From Mycobacterium sp. 1423905.2 (GTDB lineage Bacteria > Actinomycetota > Actinomycetes > Mycobacteriales > Mycobacteriaceae): 64,000 nucleotides of DNA. The first letter of the stretch is position 1, and each line of letters opens with the position of its first letter. A program made the position numbers and the translations under genes. The stretch is taken from positions 21,101-85,100 of the forward strand of contig NZ_LZLE01000366.1 in assembly GCF_001673155.1 (NCBI RefSeq), given 5' to 3'. The notes under the pieces are model-generated. The model ran no database searches. It was not told the origin of the DNA and saw only the letters and a list, made by a program, of their open reading frames with translations. Positions 52,422 to 64,000 of this stretch are shown here, in pieces.

Positions 52422-53243
52422 GTGACTGTGCTGGATCTGGAACCGCGTGGCCCGCTTCCGACTGAGATCTACTGGCGGCGCAGGGGACTTGCCCTGGGTA
52501 TCGCGGTCGTTGTCGTCGGTATTGCGGTTGCCACGGTCATCGCATTCGTGAGCAGTAGCGCTGGGGCCAAGCCTGCCGGCGCCGACAAGCCGGCCGCAGC
52601 GCAGGGCCATCCCGGCTCGAACGCGCCGCAAGCGCCGCAGCCGCCGCAGCCCGCCGGCCAAACCGAAGGCAACATCCCCGGTGCGCCGCCCCAGGTGGTG
52701 AACCCGGAGTCGCCCACCCCCACCGCGGCGGTGCAACCGCCACCGGTGCTCAGGGAAGGCGACGATTGCCCCGATTCGACGCTGGCGGTCAAGGGGCTGA
52801 CCAACTCGCCCCAGTACTACATCGGTGACCAGCCGAAATTCACGATGGTCGTGACCAACATCGGGCTGGTCTCCTGCAAGCGCGACGTCGGCGCCGCGGT
52901 GCTGGCGGCTTACGTGTACTCCCTGGACAACAAGCGTCTGTGGTCCAACCTGGACTGCGCGCCGTCCAACGAGACACTGGTCAAGACCTTCACCCCGGGC
53001 GAACAGGTGACCACGGCGGTCACCTGGACCGGGATGGGCTCGGCGCCGCGCTGCCCGTTGCCGCGTCCGGCGATCGGTCCTGGCACGTACAACCTCGTCG
53101 TGCAGTTGGGCAACCTGCGCTCACAACCGGTGCCATTCGTGCTCAACCAGCCGCCGCAGCCGCCGGGCCCGGTGCCCGCTCCCGGTCCTGCTCAGGCTCC
53201 CCCGCCAGAGGCGCCCGCGGCCTCGCCCGGCCAAAGCGGCTAG
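52422..53243 (+). CDS. membrane-anchored Pro-rich exported protein (Rv3587c-like)
   Basis: A 273-residue protein with one N-terminal membrane segment (about residues 25-45), a proline/alanine-rich linker to about residue 105, and an exported folded domain containing four cysteines (DDCPDSTLAV, LVSCKRDV, NLDCAPSN, APRCPLP) likely to form disulfides. The end is again proline-rich. The folded part is strongly conserved among mycobacteria as I recall, function unknown. GTG 52422 follows homology, but GTG 52428 sits six bases after TACGGT and may be the leaderless start. Confidence 0.87.
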   Translation: MTVLDLEPRGPLPTEIYWRRRGLALGIAVVVVGIAVATVIAFVSSSAGAKPAGADKPAAAQGHPGSNAPQAPQPPQPAGQTEGNIPGAPPQVVNPESPTPTAAVQPPPVLREGDDCPDSTLAVKGLTNSPQYYIGDQPKFTMVVTNIGLVSCKRDVGAAVLAAYVYSLDNKRLWSNLDCAPSNETLVKTFTPGEQVTTAVTWTGMGSAPRCPLPRPAIGPGTYNLVVQLGNLRSQPVPFVLNQPPQPPGPVPAPGPAQAPPPEAPAASPGQSG

Positions 53244-53246
53244 GGC

Positions 53247-55756
<2,510 letters not shown>

Positions 55757-55792
55757 GAGGTGACCGTAACCGCAGGGTCCGACAAATGACCG

Positions 55793-56365
55793 CTATGAAT
55801 GGTTCGACACGGCTTGTGGTGCGGGTCCGAGCCCGGCCGAGATCGGAACCATCACGTTGCCCTGGCCGGCCTTCTCGAAATTGAAGGTGAAGTTGTACGT
55901 CAGACCATTGCTGATGGGCTTTGTCAAGTTGATGGTGGCCTTGGCTGCGCCGCTGTTCTGCGGCGGTCCGGGCGCCGCGTTCGGACCGGTCGGGGTGCCG
56001 ATGAAGAGCATTCCACTTGGCGGGACCTTTGCGTCGCCGCTGATCGTCACCGGGCCGATGTCGGTCGTGACGCTGGTCAACCGGTCCTCGACATTGGGCG
56101 ACTGGTTGACCACGACGAGTACCAGGTCGACCGTCCGCCCGGGCTGAATGAAGTCGCCCTGCTGCGCCGCTTGGATGCGGATGTCGCGCAATGCCACGTT
56201 GTTGATCGTCAGCTTGTTGCCGTTGACAGCCGGTTCCTGCATCGCCGTCTGGGAGACCTGACCCGCGCCGCAACCGCTCAGCACAACCGCCGACATCCCG
56301 ACGATCGCCAGCCAGGCGCCCAGCTTGGCCAATCGGACCGGCAGGCCGATGTTGAAGCGGTTCAC
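55793..56365 (-). CDS. lpqE: lipoprotein LpqE
   Basis: A 190-residue lipoprotein with a signal peptide ending in the lipobox VLSGC (near residue 32). The mature part resembles the copper-chaperone-like/DUF461 beta-sandwich group without clear metal ligands. First of the lpqE-radA-disA unit, with 36 bases to radA. In M. tuberculosis lpqE has been linked to copper-dependent regulation; no operator is evident here. Confidence 0.87.
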   Translation of the reverse strand: MNRFNIGLPVRLAKLGAWLAIVGMSAVVLSGCGAGQVSQTAMQEPAVNGNKLTINNVALRDIRIQAAQQGDFIQPGRTVDLVLVVVNQSPNVEDRLTSVTTDIGPVTISGDAKVPPSGMLFIGTPTGPNAAPGPPQNSGAAKATINLTKPISNGLTYNFTFNFEKAGQGNVMVPISAGLGPAPQAVSNHS

Positions 56366-57168
<803 letters not shown>

Positions 57169-57185
57169 CTCCCCGAGGGCTCTGA

Positions 57186-57878
57186 GTGGCCGGGGGAGAC
57201 GGCACCGTAGTCGCGATCGTCCCGGCCGCTGGTTCGGGTGAGCGGCTAGCCGCCGGGGTACCGAAGGCGTTCTACCAACTCGAAGGGCACAGCCTGGTCG
57301 AGCGGGCCGTCATCGGCCTGCTCGACTCCGGCGTCGTGGACACCGTCGTAGTGGCGGCACCACCGACCCGCACCGACGAGGCCAAGCTGATTCTGGGACG
57401 CAAGGCCACGGTTGTTCCGGGCGGGTTGAGCCGCACCGACACGGTCGGCTTGGCCTTGGCGTCGTTGCGGGCGACACCGGATAGCACGCCACCGCAATTC
57501 GTGTTGGTTCATGACGCAGCCCGCGCACTGACCCCGCCGGCGATGATCGCCCGGGTGGTCGACGCGCTGCGAGCCGGGCATGACGGCGTGGTGCCCGCAT
57601 TGCCACTGTCTGACACCATCAAGGCCGTGGATGCCAACGGAGTGGTCCTCGGCACGCCGGAACGGGCCGGTCTGCGCGCTGTGCAGACGCCGCAGGGGTT
57701 CGCCACCGAACTGCTGATGCGGGCCTACCAGCACGCCGGGTCCGCCCAGTTCACCGACGACGCGTCCCTGGTCGAGCATGTCGGCGGCCAGGTGCAGGTG
57801 GTCGACGGTGATCCGCTGGCGTTCAAGATCACCACGCCGCTGGATTTAATGCTGGCCAGAGCGATCGTGCGCCAGTGA
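57186..57878 (+). CDS. ispD: 2-C-methyl-D-erythritol 4-phosphate cytidylyltransferase
   Basis: MEP-pathway enzyme joining MEP to CTP. The nucleotide-binding motif is [18 protein letters not shown] at residues 13-30, and [11 protein letters not shown] and [10 protein letters not shown] are family segments. GTG 57186, 230 residues, 17 bases after carD. Its end overlaps ispF by GTGA. Confidence 0.96.
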   Translation: MAGGDGTVVAIVPAAGSGERLAAGVPKAFYQLEGHSLVERAVIGLLDSGVVDTVVVAAPPTRTDEAKLILGRKATVVPGGLSRTDTVGLALASLRATPDSTPPQFVLVHDAARALTPPAMIARVVDALRAGHDGVVPALPLSDTIKAVDANGVVLGTPERAGLRAVQTPQGFATELLMRAYQHAGSAQFTDDASLVEHVGGQVQVVDGDPLAFKITTPLDLMLARAIVRQ

Positions 57879-58366
57879 CCGAGTTGCCTCGCGTCGGTCT
57901 CGGCGTCGATGTCCACCCGATAGAGCCAGGGCGGCCGTGCTGGCTGGTGGGACTGCTGTTTCCCAGCGCCGACGGCTGTGCCGGGCACTCCGACGGAGAC
58001 GTCGCCATCCACGCGCTGTGCGACGCAGTGCTGTCGGCCGTCGGGTTGGGCGACATCGGCGACGTGTTCGGCGTCGACGACCCCCGCTGGGAAGGCGTCA
58101 GTGGCGCCAACATGCTGCGTCACGTTGTGGACTTGGTCAACGGCCACGGCTATCGCGTCGGCAACGCGTCGGTCCAGGTGATCGGGAATCGACCCAAGAT
58201 CGGCTGGCGCCGTCTCGAGGCGCAGGCTGTGTTGTCGCGGTTGCTCAACGCCCCGGTATCGGTGTCGGCGACCACTACCGACGGGCTGGGTCTCACCGGG
58301 CGCGGCGAGGGGCTGGCCGCCATCGCGACCGCGTTGGTGGTTTCGCTGCGATATCCGCATTCGTAG
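57875..58366 (+). CDS. ispF: 2-C-methyl-D-erythritol 2,4-cyclodiphosphate synthase
   Basis: Next-but-one MEP-pathway enzyme. Zinc ligands are in GVDVHPI and [13 protein letters not shown]; the C-terminal signature [14 protein letters not shown] is intact. GTG start overlapping the ispD stop, 163 residues. Confidence 0.96.
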   Translation: MTELPRVGLGVDVHPIEPGRPCWLVGLLFPSADGCAGHSDGDVAIHALCDAVLSAVGLGDIGDVFGVDDPRWEGVSGANMLRHVVDLVNGHGYRVGNASVQVIGNRPKIGWRRLEAQAVLSRLLNAPVSVSATTTDGLGLTGRGEGLAAIATALVVSLRYPHS

Positions 58367-58420
58367 CGCCCAGGTCCCGCTGACCTGACGCTGGCCGACC
58401 TCGGCACGGCAAGCAGGCAG

Positions 58421-58426
58421 TAAGCT
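58421..58426 (+). promoter_or_regulatory. -10 element of cysS, leaderless
   Basis: TAAGCT followed by GGCACGTC and the GTG at 58435; compare TAAGCT-GGCAGGTC-GTG at lysS. Confidence 0.55.
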
Positions 58427-58434
58427 GGCACGTC

Positions 58435-59841
58435 GTGACCAATCATGCCCGCCTGCGGCTTCATGACACGGCGTCCGGCGTCGTGCGTGATTTTGTGCCG
58501 CTGCGGCCCGGGCATGTCTCCATCTATCTCTGTGGCGCCACCGTGCAGGGGTTGCCGCACATCGGACATATCCGCAGCGGCGTGGCCTTTGACCTGCTGC
58601 GCCGGTGGCTCATTGCGCGCGGCTACGACGTCGCGTTCATCCGCAACGTCACCGACATCGACGACAAAATCCTCGCCAAAGCGGCCACCGCCGGACGGCC
58701 GTGGTGGGAGTGGGCGGCCACCCACGAGCGGGCATTCACCGCCGCCTATGACGCCTTGGACGTCCTGCCACCGTCGGCCGAACCGCGGGCCACCGGCCAC
58801 ATCACGCAGATGGTCGAGTTAATGGAACGCCTGATCGAAACCGGCCACGCCTACGCTGGCTGCGGGGATGTGTACTTCGACGTCCTCAGTTACCCGGAGT
58901 ACGGCCAGCTGTCCGGTCACAAGATCGACGACGTCCATCAGGGCGAAGGCGTGGCCACTGGCAAACGAGACCAGCGCGACTTCACCTTGTGGAAGGGCGC
59001 CAAGCCGGGTGAGCCGTCCTGGCCCACGCCGTGGGGCCGCGGGCGTCCGGGATGGCATCTGGAGTGTTCCGCGATGGCCCGCACCTATTTGGGCCCCGAC
59101 TTCGATATCCACTGCGGCGGTATGGACCTGATCTTCCCGCATCACGAGAACGAGATCGCGCAAAGCCGCGCCGCCGGAGACGGTTTCGCCCGTTATTGGT
59201 TGCACAACGGCTGGGTGACCATGGGCGGGGAGAAAATGAGCAAGTCGTTGGGCAACGTGTTGTCCATACCGGCGATGCTGCAACGGGTCCGTCCCGCCGA
59301 ACTGCGCTACTACCTGGGCAGTGCGCACTACCGATCAATGCTCGAGTTCTCGGAGACGGCTCTGCAGGACGCCGTCAAAGCCTATGTGGGCGTGGAGGAT
59401 TTCCTGCATCGGGTGCGCAACCGGGTGGGCGCCGTCATCGCCGGCGAGTGGACTCAGCGGTTCGCCGACGCGCTCGACGACGACCTGTCGGTTCCCATTG
59501 CGTTGGCCGAGATCCACCAGACTCGGGCGGAGGGCAACCGGGCGTTGGACGCCGGTGACCACGAAGGCGCATTGAGCAGCGCCCGCTCGATCCGCGCCAT
59601 GATGGGCATCCTCGGCTGTGACCCGTTGGACGAGCGGTGGGAGTCCAAAGACGAAACCTCGGCCGCGCTGGCCGCCGTCGACGTACTGGTGCAGGCCGAG
59701 TTGCAAAACCGGCAAAAGGCCCGCGAGCAGCGCAACTGGGCGCTCGCCGACGAAATCAGAGACCGGCTGAAGCAGGCCGGTATCGAGGTGACCGACACCG
59801 CCGACGGTCCGCAGTGGACGCTGGGCGGGGACACCAAGTAG
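58435..59841 (+). CDS. cysS: cysteinyl-tRNA synthetase
   Basis: Class I synthetase, 468 residues. The HIGH motif appears as [10 protein letters not shown] and the KMSKS loop as [11 protein letters not shown]. Zinc ligands include the cysteine of YLCGATVQG and [15 protein letters not shown]. It is a full-length CysS, not the shorter MshC ligase of mycothiol synthesis, as shown by the C-terminal anticodon-binding domain. Followed at once by rlmB. Confidence 0.96.
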   Translation: MTNHARLRLHDTASGVVRDFVPLRPGHVSIYLCGATVQGLPHIGHIRSGVAFDLLRRWLIARGYDVAFIRNVTDIDDKILAKAATAGRPWWEWAATHERAFTAAYDALDVLPPSAEPRATGHITQMVELMERLIETGHAYAGCGDVYFDVLSYPEYGQLSGHKIDDVHQGEGVATGKRDQRDFTLWKGAKPGEPSWPTPWGRGRPGWHLECSAMARTYLGPDFDIHCGGMDLIFPHHENEIAQSRAAGDGFARYWLHNGWVTMGGEKMSKSLGNVLSIPAMLQRVRPAELRYYLGSAHYRSMLEFSETALQDAVKAYVGVEDFLHRVRNRVGAVIAGEWTQRFADALDDDLSVPIALAEIHQTRAEGNRALDAGDHEGALSSARSIRAMMGILGCDPLDERWESKDETSAALAAVDVLVQAELQNRQKAREQRNWALADEIRDRLKQAGIEVTDTADGPQWTLGGDTK

Positions 59842-60770
59842 TGCCCGGCAATTCGCAGCGCCGGGGCGCGGTACGCAAGGCCGGCAGCAAGAAGGGACCT
59901 ACCGTCGGTTCCGGTGGTCAACGCCGCCGCGGGCTGGAGGGACGTGGGCCCACTCCGCCGGCGCACCTGCGTCCCAACCATCCCGCCGCAAAACGTGCCA
60001 ACGCCCAACCGCGCCGGCCCGCCAAGCGCACCGACGAAACCGAGACCGTACTGGGCCGCAACCCGGTGCTGGAGTGCCTGCGTGCCGGCGTGCCAGCCAC
60101 TGCCCTTTACGTCGCGCTGGGCACCGAAGCTGACGAACGGGTGACCGAATCAGTTGCGCGCGCCGGGGATTTCGGAATCGCCATCTTGGAGGTACCCCGC
60201 ACCGACCTGGACCGCATGACGGCCAATCACCTCCATCAGGGCATCGCGTTGCAGGTGCCCCCGTATCAGTACGCCCATCCGGACGACATGCTGGCAACCG
60301 CGCTCGCCGCGCCGCCGGCATTGCTGGTGGCACTGGACAACATCTCCGATCCGCGCAACCTCGGCGCCATCGTACGATCGGTCGCCGCCTTCGGGGGACA
60401 CGGTGTCCTGATCCCGCAGCGGCGATCGGCATCGGTGACCGCGGTCGCGTGGCGCACCAGCGCGGGCGCCGCCGCTCGGATACCGGTGGCGCGGGCCACC
60501 AATCTCACCCGGACGCTGAAGGATTGGGCCGGTCGGGGACTGCGGGTGGTCGGCTTGGACGCCGGCGGCCAAACCACACTCGATGAGTTGGATGGGGCCG
60601 ACCCGCTGGTGCTCGTTGTCGGTTCGGAAGGCAAGGGATTGTCGCGCCTGGTGCGGGAGAATTGTGACGAGGTGGTGTCCATCCCGATGGCCGGCAAGAC
60701 CGAATCGCTCAACGCATCGGTGGCCGCCGGGGTGGTGCTGGCCGAAATCGCCCGTCAGCGCCGAAGCTAA
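59841..60770 (+). CDS. rlmB: 23S rRNA (guanosine-2'-O-)-methyltransferase, SpoU family
   Basis: SPOUT/TrmH-type methyltransferase of 309 residues, expected to modify G2251 of 23S rRNA. A basic disordered N-terminus of about 65 residues precedes the substrate-binding domain ([16 protein letters not shown]) and the knotted catalytic domain: motif 1 [16 protein letters not shown], motif 2 [13 protein letters not shown], motif 3 [18 protein letters not shown] 59841 shares one base with the cysS stop. Confidence 0.94.
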   Translation: MPGNSQRRGAVRKAGSKKGPTVGSGGQRRRGLEGRGPTPPAHLRPNHPAAKRANAQPRRPAKRTDETETVLGRNPVLECLRAGVPATALYVALGTEADERVTESVARAGDFGIAILEVPRTDLDRMTANHLHQGIALQVPPYQYAHPDDMLATALAAPPALLVALDNISDPRNLGAIVRSVAAFGGHGVLIPQRRSASVTAVAWRTSAGAAARIPVARATNLTRTLKDWAGRGLRVVGLDAGGQTTLDELDGADPLVLVVGSEGKGLSRLVRENCDEVVSIPMAGKTESLNASVAAGVVLAEIARQRRS

Positions 60771-61745
60771 GTGACCACCCGACCGCTTGCGGTTGTGCTC
60801 GCGCTGGCGTTGACGCTCATCGCGCCGGCGCGCGTGTCCGGTCAACCAGCCGGCTTCGACCTGCAGTCGCACGCTGGGGGTCGCGGCCTGACAACCGGCG
60901 AGTCGTTGCGCGCGTTCGCCAAATCGCTCGAAATCGGCGTCGACACACTCGAACTCGATATCGTCATCACCAAAGACGACCAGCCGCTGGTTTGGCACGA
61001 CTTGAGCATCGCGGGCACCGCCTGCAGCGACACGGGTCCGGTCTTCGCCGACGACCCGGCCTATCCCTACGTCGGCAAGTTGGTGCGAGACCTCACCCTC
61101 GCACAGATCCACACGCTGGACTGTGGCCGGCCGAGTGCTGAATTTCCGCGGGCAGAAGTGGTGCGCGGCAACAAGATCGCGATCCTGCCCGAGGTCTTCG
61201 CGCTCACCGACTCCTATCGAGCGGACGTGCGCTACAACATCGAAACGAAAGTTCCCGCGGACCATCCGGAAACCTCGGCTACGGCTGAGGAATTCGTCGA
61301 CGCCATCGTGGGGGCGGTCCGTGCCGCCGGCAAAGTCGACCGGGTCGAGATCCAAAGCTTCGACTGGCGCACCCTACCGATGGTGCACCGAGCCGAGCCG
61401 TCGATTCCTCTGGTGGCGCTGTGGAATGAGCAGACATGGGTACCTGGCTCGCCGTGGCTGGCGGGCGTCGATCCCGCGGTTGTCGACGACCCGATCGTCG
61501 GTGCGACCATGGTTGAGGCGAGCGTGTTATCGCCCAACTACCAATTGGTAACCGGTAAGTCGTTTACCGCCCGCGCACACGGCCTGGGTCTCCGGGTGAC
61601 TCCCTGGACGATCAACGACGCCCAGACGATGCGAACGCAGATCGGCTATGACGTCGACGGGATCATCACCGACTATCCGACAACGCTGCGTGGGGTGCTG
61701 GCCGCACTGGGCATGTCTCTGCCGCGGGCGTATCCGCGTCCGTGA
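60771..61745 (+). CDS. secreted glycerophosphodiester phosphodiesterase
   Basis: A 324-residue protein with an N-terminal signal peptide (LAVVLALALTLIAPARVSG) and a GDPD TIM barrel. The catalytic start HAGGRGLTTGES replaces the usual HRGxxxxxPEN, while the metal-binding E-x-D in LELDIVITKDDQPLVWHD is intact, and VDGIITDYP ends the barrel. It should act outside the membrane on glycerophosphodiesters from phospholipids. GTG 60771 is directly after the rlmB stop. The last 80 bases overlap the convergent monooxygenase gene. M. tuberculosis has no such gene here as I recall. Confidence 0.9.
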   Translation: MTTRPLAVVLALALTLIAPARVSGQPAGFDLQSHAGGRGLTTGESLRAFAKSLEIGVDTLELDIVITKDDQPLVWHDLSIAGTACSDTGPVFADDPAYPYVGKLVRDLTLAQIHTLDCGRPSAEFPRAEVVRGNKIAILPEVFALTDSYRADVRYNIETKVPADHPETSATAEEFVDAIVGAVRAAGKVDRVEIQSFDWRTLPMVHRAEPSIPLVALWNEQTWVPGSPWLAGVDPAVVDDPIVGATMVEASVLSPNYQLVTGKSFTARAHGLGLRVTPWTINDAQTMRTQIGYDVDGIITDYPTTLRGVLAALGMSLPRAYPRP

Positions 61746-63117
61746 TCGGTGCCCCCACCGGGGCGCCGTTTCTCGGCCGACGGCCGCGGGCGCGAACAGC
61801 TCGCCACATGATGGCGGGGCGCAGCAGTCGGGTGGCCGGGTCGAGCAATGAGGTCACCCTGGCGAACTGGTGTAGGGCGACGGTGTCGTATTCCGCCGCG
61901 GCGAGTACCCGGTCGACGTATGCGTTGAGCAGTCGGGTGGAAACCCCAGGGCTGCCGTCGATTTCGGGTAGGGAGAGGTCGGGACTGGCTGACAGCGCCC
62001 AGGCTTGGCGGATCGGCTCCGCCGCGGCCCGGAAGAATCGCTGCGCCAGATCCTGGGTGCCGCTAGCCAAGCAGTCCCGCAATGCCAACATCTGCAGCGC
62101 CGCCACCGTCATGCCCTGGCCGTACACCGGGTTGAAGCTGCAGATCGCGTCGCCGGCGACCAGCAGGCCGGGTGGGAATCGCCGCATCTTGTCGTAGCGC
62201 CGCCACTGACTGGACGGCTGACGGTGGCGGGCGGGCTTCCCGATCGGTTCGGCGGCGCGCACCGCGGCCAGCAGGTGGGCAGGCGCGTAACCCGCGACGA
62301 AATCGCACATCGCCTCCAGACCGGCGGGGGGCTCGTGGCCCGCTATGCCCATCACCGTGAACACCCACAGGTCGTTCTCGCAGTGCAGCAGTCCCATCCC
62401 GTGCGGTCGACCCGGCACGATGCCCACCAGAAATCCGAGCTCATGCAACGCGTCCGGCGCCATCCGCAGCATCTGCGTTGCGTAGGTCAGGTGCACCACC
62501 ACATGGTCTTCGGCCGGGCGGCCGTAACCCAGGTCGTCGAGCCAGCAGGGGGTGCGGGCGGCGCGCCCGGTGGCATCGACCACCAAGTCGGCAACTAGCG
62601 CGGCGTTTTCCCCGGTGCGGCGGTTGACGTTTCGCGCGCCGGTGATGCGGTCACAACCGCGCGTCGTGGTCAGCCCCACGACGTCATGCTGGTCGAGCAG
62701 CGTGACGCTGGAAATGCCACGCACGCGTTCGAGGACATGGGCCTCGAGGAACGGACGGGTCGCCAAATATGCGTTGAACGACGGGGCAGCACCGGTGCGG
62801 ACCATCAGATGGCCCCCGATGTTGTAGTGCAGTCGCGACAGATCGCGGCCGTCGAAATAGTGCGCGCCGTCTTGAACCAATTCATCGAGGATGCCGGGGA
62901 ACAACTCCTCGAGGGCCTGGGCGCCGCGGGCGAGTAGCCCGTGCAGATGGCGGCCCTGCGGCACACCGCGGCGGGCAGTGCCTCCATCCAACAGCCCGGG
63001 CAATGGATCCCGTTCTACCACCGTCACGGTGTCGAAGAAGTCGGCCAGCGTCCGCGCCGCCAGCAGACCGGCCATACTCGCTCCCAACACCACCGCGTGA
63101 CCGCCGACCTTGTGCAT
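61666..63117 (-). CDS. FAD-dependent monooxygenase/oxidoreductase
   Basis: A 483-residue flavoprotein of the p-hydroxybenzoate-hydroxylase type. The FAD motifs are GASMAGLLAARTLADF near residue 12, DATGRAARTP, and GDAICSFNPVYGQGMT near residue 290. No signal peptide. Substrate unknown; members in mycobacteria act on aromatic or polyketide-like molecules. ATG 63117 fits the Rossmann start; a longer frame reaches 63183. Its C-terminal 26 codons are antisense to the end of the phosphodiesterase gene, so one of the two ends may be non-essential. Confidence 0.86.
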   Translation of the reverse strand: MHKVGGHAVVLGASMAGLLAARTLADFFDTVTVVERDPLPGLLDGGTARRGVPQGRHLHGLLARGAQALEELFPGILDELVQDGAHYFDGRDLSRLHYNIGGHLMVRTGAAPSFNAYLATRPFLEAHVLERVRGISSVTLLDQHDVVGLTTTRGCDRITGARNVNRRTGENAALVADLVVDATGRAARTPCWLDDLGYGRPAEDHVVVHLTYATQMLRMAPDALHELGFLVGIVPGRPHGMGLLHCENDLWVFTVMGIAGHEPPAGLEAMCDFVAGYAPAHLLAAVRAAEPIGKPARHRQPSSQWRRYDKMRRFPPGLLVAGDAICSFNPVYGQGMTVAALQMLALRDCLASGTQDLAQRFFRAAAEPIRQAWALSASPDLSLPEIDGSPGVSTRLLNAYVDRVLAAAEYDTVALHQFARVTSLLDPATRLLRPAIMWRAVRARGRRPRNGAPVGAPITDADTPAAETCPVRPAPHAALSDSR

Positions 63118-63188
63118 AACGCACCACCTTCGCCCGTCGTTCGTTGACGAATGCCATGGTCGTGGGCCGCCGTGGGCGGCCATAGCGT

Positions 63189-63204
63189 AGTCGAGTACTC
63201 GACT
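63189..63204. promoter_or_regulatory. 16-bp perfect palindrome, putative operator
   Basis: AGTCGAGTACTCGACT lies midway between the divergent monooxygenase (start 63117) and LuxR-type regulator (start 63297). Perfect symmetry and position suggest a binding site for a dimeric repressor or for the regulator itself. Confidence 0.55.
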
Positions 63205-63284
63205 TCTGCTCGGCGGCTGACATAAGCGGACGAAACGCTCACTAAAAAGGCGCTGGTTCGGGCCGCAGCAGGCCTGCGCACCGT

Positions 63285-63290
63285 TATAGT
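63285..63290 (+). promoter_or_regulatory. -10 element of the LuxR/LAL-type gene, leaderless
   Basis: TATAGT followed by six bases and the GTG at 63297; no clear -35. Confidence 0.5.
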
Positions 63291-63296
63291 CGCCGA

Positions 63297-64000
63297 GTGA
63301 TCGGCGCCGAGCCGCTGACCGGGCGCGACAATGAATTAGCGGTCATCCGCCGTGCTTTGAGTGGCGGCGGTGCTTCCGGTGTGGTGATTGCCGGAGCGCC
63401 CGGGGTCGGCAAGACTTGGCTGGCTCGTGAGGCGCTGCGACGCGCCGGGTCATCGGGCGAGCGCACACAATGGGTGGTTGGCACCGAGTCAGCCCGGGCG
63501 CTGCCGCTCGGAGCGTTCATCGGCCTGCTCGGCGATGCCATGTCGGATCCGCTGACCAGCGTCCGGCAGGTCATCAAATCTTTTGTCGCCCAACAGCGTC
63601 AGGGCCGTGTGGTGGTGGGGGTGGACGACGCGCACCAGCTGGACGGCCTGTCGGCGTTCGTCATCCATCAGCTGGCGCAGTCCGGTGGGGTCAGGCTCGT
63701 TGTCACCACGCGCACCGGTTCGGAGCAACCCGACGCGGTGACGGCTTTGTGGAAGGACGGGCTGCTGACCCGGCTTGACCTCGAACCGCTTTCCCCGGCC
63801 GCGACGCGCGAGGTGATCGAGGGCCGGCTGGGTGGTCCGGTGGATGCGCGCAGCGCGGCCCGATTCCGGAAGCTGACCAACGGGAACACGCTGTTTCTAC
63901 GTCAGCTGTTGACCGATCAGCTTGCGGCCGGGCAGATGCGCAAGGTGGCCGGCGTGTGGATGTGGGACGGCGATGTCGCGGTATCGGCGACCCTGTCCGA
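63297..64000 (+). CDS. STAND ATPase of a LuxR/LAL-type regulator (3' end outside window)
   Basis: Open to the end of the window, 234 codons seen. The N-terminus is an AAA_16-type ATPase: LTGRDNELAVIRRAL, Walker A GAPGVGKT at residues 33-40, and Walker B VVVGVDDAHQL near residue 105, then NGNTLFLRQLL. This is the usual front of large LuxR-family (LAL) regulators, which end in TPR repeats and a helix-turn-helix; those parts are not visible, so the class is inferred. Divergent from the FAD monooxygenase, which it may regulate. Confidence 0.78.
   Translation, partial: MIGAEPLTGRDNELAVIRRALSGGGASGVVIAGAPGVGKTWLAREALRRAGSSGERTQWVVGTESARALPLGAFIGLLGDAMSDPLTSVRQVIKSFVAQQRQGRVVVGVDDAHQLDGLSAFVIHQLAQSGGVRLVVTTRTGSEQPDAVTALWKDGLLTRLDLEPLSPAATREVIEGRLGGPVDARSAARFRKLTNGNTLFLRQLLTDQLAAGQMRKVAGVWMWDGDVAVSATLS

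Overview
The window is a chromosomal segment of a non-tuberculous, probably slow-growing Mycobacterium. GC content is high, GTG starts are common, many mRNAs look leaderless, a PE/PPE pair is present, and gene order follows the M. tuberculosis H37Rv interval from about Rv3646c to Rv3579c in inverted orientation. Orthology was judged from protein motifs and gene order recalled from general knowledge, not from searches. No insertion sequence, prophage, rRNA or CRISPR array was seen.

Layout. 1-5.6 kb: 3' part of topA, a membrane adenylate cyclase, a DNA polymerase III delta'-like subunit and tRNA-Thr(CGU). 5.6-12 kb: a cell-wall sugar cluster with a polytopic membrane protein, galE1, and a minus-strand operon of flippase-like protein, ppgS, its membrane partner, a 26-aa microprotein and a PhyH-type dioxygenase; this is the pathway that puts galactosamine on arabinogalactan. 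12-18.3 kb: a TerC/DUF475 membrane protein, ppa, dacB-type carboxypeptidase, a zincin-like protein, tilS, hpt and the lipoprotein lpqG. 18.3-24.5 kb: an AT-rich intergenic island, a PE/PPE pair (PE32/PPE65-like), alcohol dehydrogenase, luciferase-like monooxygenase, epoxide hydrolase ephA and a VOC protein. The esxV/esxW pair and the espACD cluster that M. tuberculosis has near here are absent. 24.5-34.5 kb: a tandem hairpin repeat, ftsH, the folate genes folE-folP-folB-folK, two membrane proteins, and a pantothenate/CoA block (DUF2520 reductase, panC, panD, coaX). 34.7-39.5 kb: lysS, lsr2, clpC1.

39.5-48.2 kb is the most distinctive accessory region. A cobalamin riboswitch precedes cbtB, cbtA and a degenerate histidine-phosphatase gene. 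Next comes a 2,232-codon gene for a one-polypeptide signalling protein: SARP-type DNA-binding and BTAD domains, a class III nucleotidyl cyclase, a STAND ATPase, a TPR-like helical region, then seven tandem NTF2/SnoaL-like modules in the order A-A-B-A-B-A-B. A small secreted protein follows. 48.3-64 kb: lpqF and mhuD (heme degradation) divergent from a hydrolase, mutY divergent from the carbonic anhydrase canB, a proline-rich membrane protein, the lpqE-radA-disA operon (c-di-AMP), carD-ispD-ispF-cysS-rlmB (transcription control, isoprenoids, translation), a secreted glycerophosphodiesterase, a FAD monooxygenase, and the 5' end of a LuxR/LAL-type regulator cut by the window edge.
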